A stretch of DNA of 5,127 nucleotides from Chloroflexota bacterium. GTDB lineage: Bacteria; Chloroflexota; Limnocylindria; Limnocylindrales; CSP1-4. The notes under the pieces were generated by a model. The model was not told the origin of the DNA. It saw only the letters and a list, made by a program, of their open reading frames with translations, and did not search any database. The stretch is from assembly GCA_021801545.1 (NCBI GenBank), contig JAJYXX010000381.1, forward strand, positions 1-5,127, in the 5' to 3' direction. Made by a program: the position numbers and the translations under genes. Shown piece after piece: positions 1-5,127 of the stretch. Every line of letters begins with the position of its first letter. Position 1 is the stretch's first letter.

Positions 1-193
1 CGGCACCCGCCAGCTCGAGCGGCAGGCGGCTCGTTCGTCCGTCGACCGTCAGCTCGACCGAGAGGTCAGTCAGGTCGGTCCCGCTCGTGGCGCGCAGCTC
101 GATCGCCTCGCCCTCGACCGGGCGGGCCGGCACCCGCTGGTCCGGCTCGAGCCGGTACGGATGCCCGAGGCCGAACGGGCGATGGCGGATCAC
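1..193 (-). CDS. N-terminal fragment of an unidentified protein, possibly a glycosidase (runs off left edge)
   Basis: The reading frame starts at a GTG at 193-191 and stays open to the window edge, giving 64 residues (MIRHRPFGLGHPYRLEPDQR at the start). The GTG overlaps the TGA of the GH15 gene in the four-base arrangement GTGA, the classic layout for translational coupling. I see no clear Shine-Dalgarno upstream, which fits re-initiation by ribosomes finishing the GH15 gene. There is no signal peptide, so a cytoplasmic protein is expected. Residues 30-60 alternate polar and hydrophobic positions (IELRAT, LSVELTVDG, SRLPLEL), as in beta strands of an immunoglobulin-like or beta-sandwich domain. 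Such domains precede the catalytic barrel in several alpha-glucosidase families (for example GH31 and some GH13), and the position after a GH15 gene would suit another glycosidase. The family assignment is inference only; no catalytic residue lies in the window. The existence of the gene is much surer than its function. Confidence 0.7.
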   Translation of the reverse strand, partial: MIRHRPFGLGHPYRLEPDQRVPARPVEGEAIELRATSGTDLTDLSVELTVDGRTSRLPLELAGA

Positions 194-1365
194 CGTGCAG
201 GCGTGGCCGGCGCTTCGGTCACGGGCTCGAGCGGGGTCTCGGTCACGGGTTCAACCGGTGCCTGCACGACGCCGAGCTCGAGCGCGAGCGTCAGGTACAT
301 CGCGTGCGACCAGAGGAGCGGCGTTGCGACCGGTCCCCAGCGCTTCAGCCACTCGGCCTGCCGCTCGGGCGCCAGGAGGTGGTCGTCCACCTGCTCGGGC
401 AGGTCTCCGTCCGTTGTGGCGTGCGCGGCCACCCAGTGGAGCTGACGCAGGGCGTCGTCCGTGCGACCGACCGACGCGTAGTGCCAGCCGAGCAGCGCCG
501 CGAGGAGGAGCCACTCGCCGCCGCCGTAGTAGGTGTCGAGGGCGTAGCGGTGGACGCCGCCGGCGTTGACGAGATCGGCCTCGATCGCCTCGATCGTCGC
601 GATCGTGATCGGATCGTCCGGAGCGACCATGCCGAATGGGGTCGCGACCGCGATCAGACTCGCGTCGACCGCGTCGCCACCAAGCCACTTCGGGAGCCGG
701 CCCCGCCGTGTCGCGTCAGCCCGGACGAGCTCGGCCAGCTCCGCCGCGCCCTGGCTGGCGGTCGAGCGCAGATCGGCCGAGAGCTCGGGCCAGCTCGCGG
801 CCGCGCGCAGTCCGGCGAAGATCGCAGCCAGGGTGGAGGTGTGTCGGTAGTCGGGATTCTCCTCCCACCAGTCGTAGCTCGGATGGTCCCGGAAGGCCGC
901 GACGTAGGCCGCCGACAGGGCTGCCCCGGCGACGAACGGCTCGATCGGCCGGCCGTGACGCCGGCGATGCTCGTCGAGCGCCCAGAGCCAGGCGCCGTAC
1001 CCGTCGAGCTGGAAGTCCGTCCACTCCTCGCCGGTCTCCTGGCCGTCGAGGGTGTAGCGGGCATGGAGGAACTCGTCCGTGTCGATCGTGGCCCCGGCGC
1101 GGCGTCGCTCGATGAGCGCCTCGATCCGGTCGCGGCGTGCCTCGAGGATCCCGGCGCACCAGCCGAAGAAGGCCTCCGCCGAGGCGACCTCGCCGGCACG
1201 ACTCATCGCGTCGGCGATGAACGCGCCGTCGCGAAACCAGGAGTAGCGGTAGACGGGGAAATTCGGGGAGGCGAGGTAGGCGCCGGTGGGCGCCTGGCCC
1301 CGGGCGATGACGTCGATGCTCCGGCGGGCAAGGCGTTCCAGCTGGGCGCGCTGGACCGTGACCAT
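190..1365 (-). CDS. GH15 family glycoside hydrolase, compact single-domain type (isomaltose glucohydrolase/glucoamylase-like)
   Basis: This 391-residue protein is a predicted inverting alpha-glucosidase acting in the cytoplasm, since no signal peptide is present. GH15 landmarks appear in order: a WFRDG segment at 43-47, matching the conserved W-x-R-D of the glucose-binding subsite; DFQLDGYG at 117-124; WWEEN at 166-170, where E168 is the likely general acid by analogy with the W-E-E of fungal glucoamylase; VDASLIAVATPFG at 233-245; and GDLPEQVDD at 320-328, where E324 is the likely general base. The protein is far shorter than bacterial glucoamylases that carry an N-terminal beta-sandwich (about 600 residues or more), and the catalytic alpha/alpha barrel begins almost at residue 1. 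This compact form resembles actinobacterial isomaltose glucohydrolase. Residues 369-391 form a Pro/Thr/Glu tail. The ATG at 1365 is supported by an AAGGAG nine bases upstream. It probably degrades the sugar imported by the upstream transporter. Trehalase or glucoamylase activity remains possible. Confidence 0.88.
   Translation of the reverse strand: MVTVQRAQLERLARRSIDVIARGQAPTGAYLASPNFPVYRYSWFRDGAFIADAMSRAGEVASAEAFFGWCAGILEARRDRIEALIERRRAGATIDTDEFLHARYTLDGQETGEEWTDFQLDGYGAWLWALDEHRRRHGRPIEPFVAGAALSAAYVAAFRDHPSYDWWEENPDYRHTSTLAAIFAGLRAAASWPELSADLRSTASQGAAELAELVRADATRRGRLPKWLGGDAVDASLIAVATPFGMVAPDDPITIATIEAIEADLVNAGGVHRYALDTYYGGGEWLLLAALLGWHYASVGRTDDALRQLHWVAAHATTDGDLPEQVDDHLLAPERQAEWLKRWGPVATPLLWSHAMYLTLALELGVVQAPVEPVTETPLEPVTEAPATPAR
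215..258 (-). repeat. Two imperfect 20-base direct repeats, period 24, in the GH15 C-terminal tail
   Basis: The copies at 215-234 and 239-258 match at 17 of 20 positions and lie in register (24 bases, 8 codons). They encode the near-repeated peptides EPVTETPL and EPVTEAPA near the C-terminus of the hydrolase. The tail lies beyond the last recognisable helix of the GH15 barrel and is probably disordered. The small duplication looks like slippage or local tandem duplication; no function is evident. Confidence 0.6.
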
Positions 1366-1374
1366 GGGCTGGCG

Positions 1375-1380
1375 CTCCTT
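1375..1380 (-). promoter_or_regulatory. Ribosome binding site of the GH15 gene
   Basis: AAGGAG on the minus strand is followed by nine bases and then the ATG at 1365-1363. This fixes the start of the hydrolase and shows that it is translated independently rather than coupled to the binding-protein gene 100 bases upstream. Confidence 0.75.
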
Positions 1381-1421
1381 GTGGGTCGTACGCTGCGTGA
1401 GGGTGAACGATCATGGCCGGA

Positions 1422-1459
1422 CCCCAGGGCGGCCGGGAGGAGACACGGCCGCCCTGGGG
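1422..1459 (-). terminator. Perfect 13-bp GC-rich stem-loop after the binding-protein gene (partial terminator or mRNA stabiliser)
   Basis: CCCCAGGGCGGCC at 1422-1434 is exactly complementary to GGCCGCCCTGGGG at 1447-1459, with a 12-base loop between; 12 of the 13 pairs are G-C. On the coding strand the hairpin begins six bases after the TAG of the solute-binding protein. No T-run follows (the next bases are TCCGGCCATG), so it is not a canonical intrinsic terminator. Stem-loops in this position, after the binding-protein gene of sugar ABC operons, are known to protect the upstream mRNA from 3' exonucleases or to attenuate downstream transcription. Either would give more binding protein than hydrolase. 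The structure is seen directly; the role is inferred. Confidence 0.6.
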
Positions 1460-1465
1460 CAACGG

Positions 1466-2785
1466 CTACTTCAGGAGCGCGTCGACCTGCTTGGCCGCAT
1501 CGTCAAGCGCGGCCTTGACCGTCGCCTGGCCAAGCTTCGCCTTGTCCAGCGCCTTACCGATGATGTCGGTCATCTGTGACTGTTGTTCGATGACCGGTGG
1601 CACGACGATGTTCGCCAGGGCATCGAAGACGGCCTTGCGGTTCGCTGGCGGTGTCTGCGAGAGGTAGCTCGAGAACTGCGACTGGTCGGCGACGGCCGGC
1701 AGCTCCCAGCTCGAATCGAGCCGAACCTTCACGGCCTCCGGCGACGACGTCAGGAAGCGCAGCCACTGCCAGGCCTCCTGGGGGTGGGCGGTCTGGGCCG
1801 AGGCCACGACCGCGTTGGCGAAGAAGTGGTGGGCCTTCGTGACATTCCCAGGCTCGAGCTGGACATCCCAGGCGAACGAAGCGTCCTTGAGACCGGCGAA
1901 CTGCCAGATGCCGTTGTGCCACATGGCGAGCTTGCCCGCCTTGAAGAGCGCCGTGTCGTCCTGGCCGCCCATCTGGGCGTCCGTCGGCATCACCTTGCCG
2001 ACCTTGTCGACGAGCCAGCTGGCAGCCTCGACCCCCTTCGCGTCGTTGAACGTCGCCCGGGTCTTGTCGGCGTTGAAGAACTGGCCTCCGCTCTGGGCAA
2101 GGACCTTGTAGAACTCCCAGAACTGGATCGGCTGGAAGTCGCCCCAGACGCCCTTTGTCTTGTCGGTCAGCTTCTGGGCAGCGGCCAGCTCATCCTTCCA
2201 GGTCCAGTCGGCCGTGGGATAGGCGACACCCTTCGCATCGAAGAGGTCTTTGTTGTAGAAGAGCAGCACGTCCGAGAACGACTCGGGCAGCCCGTACTGC
2301 TTGCCGTCGGCCTGGAAGACCCCGTAGGCCCGCGGGTAGTAGATGTCCGGCTTGAACTCGGCATCGCCGGAGGCGAGCGGCGTCAGGTCGAGGAGCGATC
2401 CGGCACTCGAGTAGCTCACGAAGTTCTCGTAGTTGAGCTCGAATGTGTCGGGAGCGGTTCCGCCGGCGATCGCCGTCTGGAGCTTCGTGAAGTACTGGTC
2501 GTAAGATGCCGTCTGGACCTCGATCGTGACGTTCGGATGCTTCTGCTGGAAGGCCTGGACAATCGCCTCGAGGTCCTTTAGGTGATCCGGCGCGGCGGAG
2601 AACGTGAAGTAGGTGAGCTTCACGGGCTCGGGCGTCGGGGTCGGCGCCGCGGTCGCGGGTGCGCTGGCCGGAGCGCTTGCCTCGGCGGTGGTGGCGGGTG
2701 TGGGTGTTACGCCGGCGCCCCCGCACGCACTGACGAGCAGCGCAGTGCCCAGCGCTGCGACGGCCCCTTTCAGCAAGGATCGCAT
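1466..2785 (-). CDS. ABC transporter family-1 sugar-binding lipoprotein
   Basis: This 439-residue extracellular solute-binding protein captures the sugar and delivers it to the two permeases. Residues 1-20 are a lipoprotein signal peptide: basic start MRSLLK, hydrophobic core, and lipobox VSAC with the lipidated cysteine at position 21. A Thr/Ala/Pro-rich spacer (about 25-53) then tethers the domain to the membrane. The mature fold begins at VKLTYFTFS and shows usual family-1 landmarks: an early helix DLEAIVQAFQQKHPNVTIEV (71-90), GGTAPDTFELNYENF (108-122), YGLPESFSDVLLFYNKDLF (164-182), and FKAGKLAMWHNGIW (281-294). Many aromatic residues (Y, W, F at 118-128, 216-226 and 289-296) fit sugar stacking. 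The start chosen is the ATG at 2785, nine bases after AAGGAGGT; an in-frame TTG at 2821 would put 12 unlikely residues before the signal. The gene follows both permeases, whereas in many CUT1 operons it precedes them. Length is normal. The exact sugar cannot be read from sequence. Confidence 0.93.
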   Translation of the reverse strand: MRSLLKGAVAALGTALLVSACGGAGVTPTPATTAEASAPASAPATAAPTPTPEPVKLTYFTFSAAPDHLKDLEAIVQAFQQKHPNVTIEVQTASYDQYFTKLQTAIAGGTAPDTFELNYENFVSYSSAGSLLDLTPLASGDAEFKPDIYYPRAYGVFQADGKQYGLPESFSDVLLFYNKDLFDAKGVAYPTADWTWKDELAAAQKLTDKTKGVWGDFQPIQFWEFYKVLAQSGGQFFNADKTRATFNDAKGVEAASWLVDKVGKVMPTDAQMGGQDDTALFKAGKLAMWHNGIWQFAGLKDASFAWDVQLEPGNVTKAHHFFANAVVASAQTAHPQEAWQWLRFLTSSPEAVKVRLDSSWELPAVADQSQFSSYLSQTPPANRKAVFDALANIVVPPVIEQQSQMTDIIGKALDKAKLGQATVKAALDDAAKQVDALLK

Positions 2786-2794
2786 GGGATGGGT

Positions 2795-2802
2795 ACCTCC
2801 TT
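2795..2802 (-). promoter_or_regulatory. Strong ribosome binding site of the binding-protein gene
   Basis: AAGGAGGT on the minus strand is a full-length anti-16S match, nine bases before the ATG at 2785. It decides the start and predicts much stronger translation than for the two permeases, which lack such a site. The whole spacer 2786-2910 (125 bases) could also carry a promoter or regulator site, but I see no convincing -35/-10 pair or operator-like palindrome in it. Confidence 0.8.
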
Positions 2803-2910
2803 CATGACTGCACGGAACCAATGACTCGCGGCCTCGTCGCGGTGTATGACGGTCTCCTCAGCGACTACCTCCTGTTCTCCGTTGCGCCACGCGATCGTCG
2901 GTCACGGCCG

Positions 2911-3801
2911 TCAGCCCTTGAGGCCCGAGAGGGCCACGCCACGGATGACGTGCTTCTGGGCCACCGCGTAGACCGCCATGATCGGAATCACGCTGATCGT
3001 GGCCCCGGCCATGACCAGGTTCCAGGCCGTCTCGTAGCGACCGTGCAGATTCGAAAGGCCCACCGGCAGCGTCATCAGGTCCTGGGAGCTGATGACGACG
3101 AGCGGCCAGAGAAAGCTGTTCCAGCTGGCCATGAAGGCGAAGATGCCGAAGGCGGCCAGTGCCGGGCGCGAGAGGGGCAGAACGATCCGCCGGAAGACCG
3201 TCCAGTGACTTGCCCCGTCGATGAATGCCGCCTCGTCGAGCTCGCGCGGCAGGCTCAGGATCGCCTGTCGGAGCATGAACGTCCCGAAGGCGGACGCGAT
3301 CGTGGGCAGGATGAGTGCCGGGTAGGTGTTCACCAGCCCCAGGACGCGCATCTCGACAAAGAGCGGCACGATCGTCACCTGGAGCGGCACCATGAGGGTT
3401 GCGAGATAGACGAGGAACAGTGCGTCGCGGCCCCGGAAACGCAGGCGCGCGAAGCCGTAGGCCGCCATCGCGCTCGTGAGGATCTGGGCCGAGGCCGAGA
3501 TCGCGGCCACGATCAGGCTGTTGAGCATGAACCGGGCGAGCGGGAACGTCTCCGCCACGCGCGCGTAGTTTTCCGGCGTGAACGGAGCCGGAATCAGCTG
3601 CGGCGGAGTCACGAACAGTTCCCGGTCGGGCTTGAACGACGTGCTGACCATCCAGGCGAACGGAAAGAGCATGACCAGCCCGCCGAGGATCAGGAGCGCG
3701 TAGAGCCCGCCCCTCGCCGCGAGGCGGCCAAGGGGGCGGCGACGGGATCTGGCTGCGCCGGACGAGCGGGCGACCGACCGCGCCAGCTCGATGCTACCCA
3801 T
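2911..3801 (-). CDS. Sugar ABC transporter permease, MalG/UgpE (CUT1) type
   Basis: This 296-residue inner-membrane protein is the second half of the transport channel. After an Arg-rich cytoplasmic N-terminus (about 12-30) come roughly six hydrophobic segments: 33-52, 92-116, 128-149, 160-180, 213-234 and 265-286. SFKPDRELFVTPPQLIP (55-71) with the following ENYARV is the typical MalG-type first periplasmic loop. The EAA loop that contacts the ATPase is clear at about 187-215: ELDEAAFIDGASHWTVFRRI followed by VLPLSRPAL. The C-terminus QKHVIRGVALSGLKG is also characteristic of this subfamily. Length is normal. Its ATG at 3801 lies inside the end of the preceding permease gene (8-base overlap, ATGGGTAG) without a good Shine-Dalgarno, so translation is probably coupled and the two permeases made in equal amounts. 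The substrate cannot be deduced from this subunit alone. Confidence 0.93.
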   Translation of the reverse strand: MGSIELARSVARSSGAARSRRRPLGRLAARGGLYALLILGGLVMLFPFAWMVSTSFKPDRELFVTPPQLIPAPFTPENYARVAETFPLARFMLNSLIVAAISASAQILTSAMAAYGFARLRFRGRDALFLVYLATLMVPLQVTIVPLFVEMRVLGLVNTYPALILPTIASAFGTFMLRQAILSLPRELDEAAFIDGASHWTVFRRIVLPLSRPALAAFGIFAFMASWNSFLWPLVVISSQDLMTLPVGLSNLHGRYETAWNLVMAGATISVIPIMAVYAVAQKHVIRGVALSGLKG

Positions 3802-4675
3802 ACGTCACCCAGCGCTGCTGCAGACGGAACTGGACGAGGGTGACACCCAGGATCGCCGCGAACAGGATCCAGCTCATCGCCGCCGCATAGCCCATCTGGC
3901 CGTAGCTGAAGGCATGCTTGACGATCTGCTCCACGACGACGCTCGACGCCCCGGCAGGACCTCCGTTGGTCATCACCCAGATCTGGTCGAAGACCTGGAA
4001 GCTGTTGATCAGGCTGATGACGAGGACGAAGAAGCTGGCCGGCGAGAGCAGGGGCAGAGTGATGCTCCGGAAGCGTGCCCAGCGGCCGGCACCATCCACC
4101 GCGGCCGCCTCGTAGTAGTCCTCCGGGATCGCCTGGAGACCGGCGAGCAGGATGACCATGACGAAGCCGAGGTCCTTCCAGGCGGAGGCGAGGATGATCG
4201 AGGGCATCGCCCAGGCCGGGTCCGTCCACCAGCCGGGTCCCTGGATGCCGACGAGGCTCAACAGGTAGTTCACGATGCCGTCATCGGGATTTAGCAGCCA
4301 CTTCCAGACCAGGGCCACAACGACCCAGCTCGTCACGACCGGCAGGAAGTAGATCGAGCGGAAGACCGCCAGGCCGCGCAATCGCTGGTTGAGACCGAGG
4401 GCGATCACCAGGCCACCGACGTAAACGAGCGGCAGGTAGCCAGCGATGAAAAAGGCCGTGTGCAGGACCGCGGCATGGAAGTCGGGGTCAGCCAGGACGC
4501 CGCTGTAGTTCGCCAGTCCGACCGGGCGGGCCGGACGGATGAGATCCCAGCGCAGGAAGCTGAGGCCAAACGACGCCACCATCGGGCCGAGCGTAAAGAG
4601 CGCGAGCGGTACCAGGCTCGGCGCCAGGAAGAGCGTCGCCGTGGCTGCCTTCCGCCAGCCGCGCTCACCGACCAT
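3794..4675 (-). CDS. Sugar ABC transporter permease, MalF/UgpA (CUT1) type
   Basis: This 293-residue inner-membrane protein pairs with the MalG-type subunit to form the translocation pore. Six hydrophobic segments are visible at about 11-33, 72-96, 107-126, 157-180, 211-229 and 263-284. The EAA loop, the docking site for the nucleotide-binding subunit, lies at about 185-212: EDYYEAAAVDGAGRWARFRS followed by ITLPLLSP. The segment FDQIWVMTNGGPAGASSVV (229-247) is the usual MalF/UgpA motif between the last two helices. It has no large MalF-style periplasmic insertion, so it is of the short UgpA-like type. The ATG at 4675 shares one base with the stop of the ROK gene (TGATG); a modest GGAG lies ten bases upstream within that gene. 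Regulator and transporter are therefore cotranscribed. No ATPase gene is adjacent, so the complex probably uses a shared MsmK/UgpC-type ATPase encoded elsewhere. Confidence 0.93.
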   Translation of the reverse strand: MVGERGWRKAATATLFLAPSLVPLALFTLGPMVASFGLSFLRWDLIRPARPVGLANYSGVLADPDFHAAVLHTAFFIAGYLPLVYVGGLVIALGLNQRLRGLAVFRSIYFLPVVTSWVVVALVWKWLLNPDDGIVNYLLSLVGIQGPGWWTDPAWAMPSIILASAWKDLGFVMVILLAGLQAIPEDYYEAAAVDGAGRWARFRSITLPLLSPASFFVLVISLINSFQVFDQIWVMTNGGPAGASSVVVEQIVKHAFSYGQMGYAAAMSWILFAAILGVTLVQFRLQQRWVTYG

Positions 4676-5127
4676 CAGCGATCCGCTCCGGCGGCACGGA
4701 CCGGGACCGGTCGCCTCGACTCCAACGATGCCTCGGCCGACCCATCATCGGCGAGGGTGCCAGCCAGGCGGGCACGGACGCTGTCTTCGATCTGGCGCTC
4801 GTAGAGAGGCATCGCGAACGTCGCGCGCAGGACGAGCGCAGCCGCCCCCCGGGCCCACTTGGCGTCGTCCCAGGGGTCGACCTCGATCGCTACACCGCGC
4901 AGCGGCCCGAACGTGCCCCCCGCCACCTCGTCCTCGAAGGTGCGGGCGAGATGCGGCCAGGCCGACGTCCCCTCCCCGCTGACCAGGACGAGCTGGGGGC
5001 TGAGGACGTTGATCAACCCGGCGACCGCCCGACCGAGGATGGCGCCCGCCTCGGCGAAGAGGCGACGCGCCCCCGGATCCCCGGCGTCGGCGAGGGCGCG
5101 GAGGCGCTCGATGCCCTCCGGGACCGA
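4675..5127 (-). CDS. C-terminal part of a ROK-family protein, probably a transcriptional repressor (runs off right edge)
   Basis: The open frame enters from the window edge and gives 150 residues before the TGA at 4677-4675. ROK features are AGAILGRAVAGLINVLSPQLVLVSGEG (27-53), matching the helix and strand of the ROK C-terminal lobe (usual form: G-x-x-L-A-N-L-[IV]-N-x-x-[ND]-P), and DDAKWARGAAALVLRATFAMPLYE (87-110), the typical terminal helix. ROK repressors of the NagC/XylR type are about 380-400 residues with an N-terminal winged helix-turn-helix. Sugar kinases of the same family are nearer 300. The visible part cannot prove which this is, because the DNA-binding domain, the ATP-binding motif and the zinc-binding cysteines would all lie beyond the edge. 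The ARGAA...LF ending, an extra tail of about 27 residues, and the place at the head of a sugar-uptake operon favour a repressor that senses the imported sugar or its product. A glucokinase is the main alternative, and would also suit a glucose-releasing pathway. Confidence 0.85.
   Translation of the reverse strand, partial: SVPEGIERLRALADAGDPGARRLFAEAGAILGRAVAGLINVLSPQLVLVSGEGTSAWPHLARTFEDEVAGGTFGPLRGVAIEVDPWDDAKWARGAAALVLRATFAMPLYERQIEDSVRARLAGTLADDGSAEASLESRRPVPVRAAGADR

Noticed and set aside
573..616. Dense cluster of six GATC sites
   Set aside because: It is explained by the coding sequence of the GH15 stretch DDPITIATIEAIEADL, where Ile ATC codons follow codons ending in G and GAT codons precede C. 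It does not suggest a replication origin or methylation island.
1366..1465. Possible promoter for the GH15 gene in the spacer after the hairpin
   Set aside because: No -35/-10 pair with acceptable spacing could be found by eye; only the ribosome binding site and hairpin are supported.
304..1518. 404-codon plus-strand open frame opposite the GH15 gene
   Set aside because: High-GC coding DNA commonly leaves long antisense frames. This one has Arg/Gly/Asp-rich composition and no recognisable domain, while the minus strand encodes clear GH15 motifs.
1583..2581. 332-codon plus-strand open frame opposite the binding-protein gene
   Set aside because: It is an antisense shadow of a gene with a clear lipobox and family-1 binding-protein motifs; its own translation resembles no fold and has no ribosome binding site I can identify.
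2786..2821. Alternative upstream TTG start for the binding protein, adding 12 residues
   Set aside because: It would place non-signal residues before the lipoprotein signal, and the strong AAGGAGGT is correctly spaced only for the ATG at 2785.
2821..3843. 340-codon plus-strand open frame opposite the MalG-type permease
   Set aside because: The translation is dominated by Arg, Glu, His and Asp, the reverse-complement signature of a hydrophobic membrane protein; it is not a real gene.

Overview
The window is GC-rich (mostly G/C at third codon positions). It is one dense, single-direction block of carbohydrate-uptake and carbohydrate-degradation genes on the minus strand, so the operon reads from right to left. 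The lipoprotein signal followed by a Thr/Ala/Pro-rich linker on the binding protein, the high GC, and the grouping of a ROK regulator with a CUT1-type transporter and a GH15 hydrolase fit a Chloroflexota or actinobacterial heterotroph. I lean weakly to Chloroflexota. No rRNA or marker gene settles this.

In transcription order: (1) the C-terminal part of a ROK-family protein, probably a sugar-responsive repressor, running off the right edge (5127-4675); (2) a MalF/UgpA-type permease (4675-3794), whose ATG overlaps the ROK stop by one base; (3) a MalG/UgpE-type permease (3801-2911), overlapping the previous gene by 8 bases; (4) a 125-base spacer, then a family-1 extracellular solute-binding lipoprotein with a strong Shine-Dalgarno sequence (2785-1466); (5) a 100-base spacer holding a perfect 13-bp GC-rich inverted repeat, then a short cytoplasmic GH15 glycoside hydrolase (1365-190); (6) a GTG-started gene overlapping the GH15 stop by 4 bases and running off the left edge (193-1). 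Its N-terminus looks like a beta-rich domain, possibly of another glycosidase.

Inferred function: the lipoprotein captures an oligosaccharide, the two permeases import it with an ATPase not encoded here, and the cytoplasmic GH15 enzyme releases glucose. The compact GH15, which lacks the N-terminal beta-sandwich of ordinary bacterial glucoamylases, points to short alpha-glucosides such as isomaltose-type sugars. The ROK protein would sense the sugar or a product. Each family is known. What deserves a second look is the particular gene order, the hairpin between the binding protein and the hydrolase, and the unidentified coupled last gene. I see no mobile element, CRISPR array, tRNA or rRNA.
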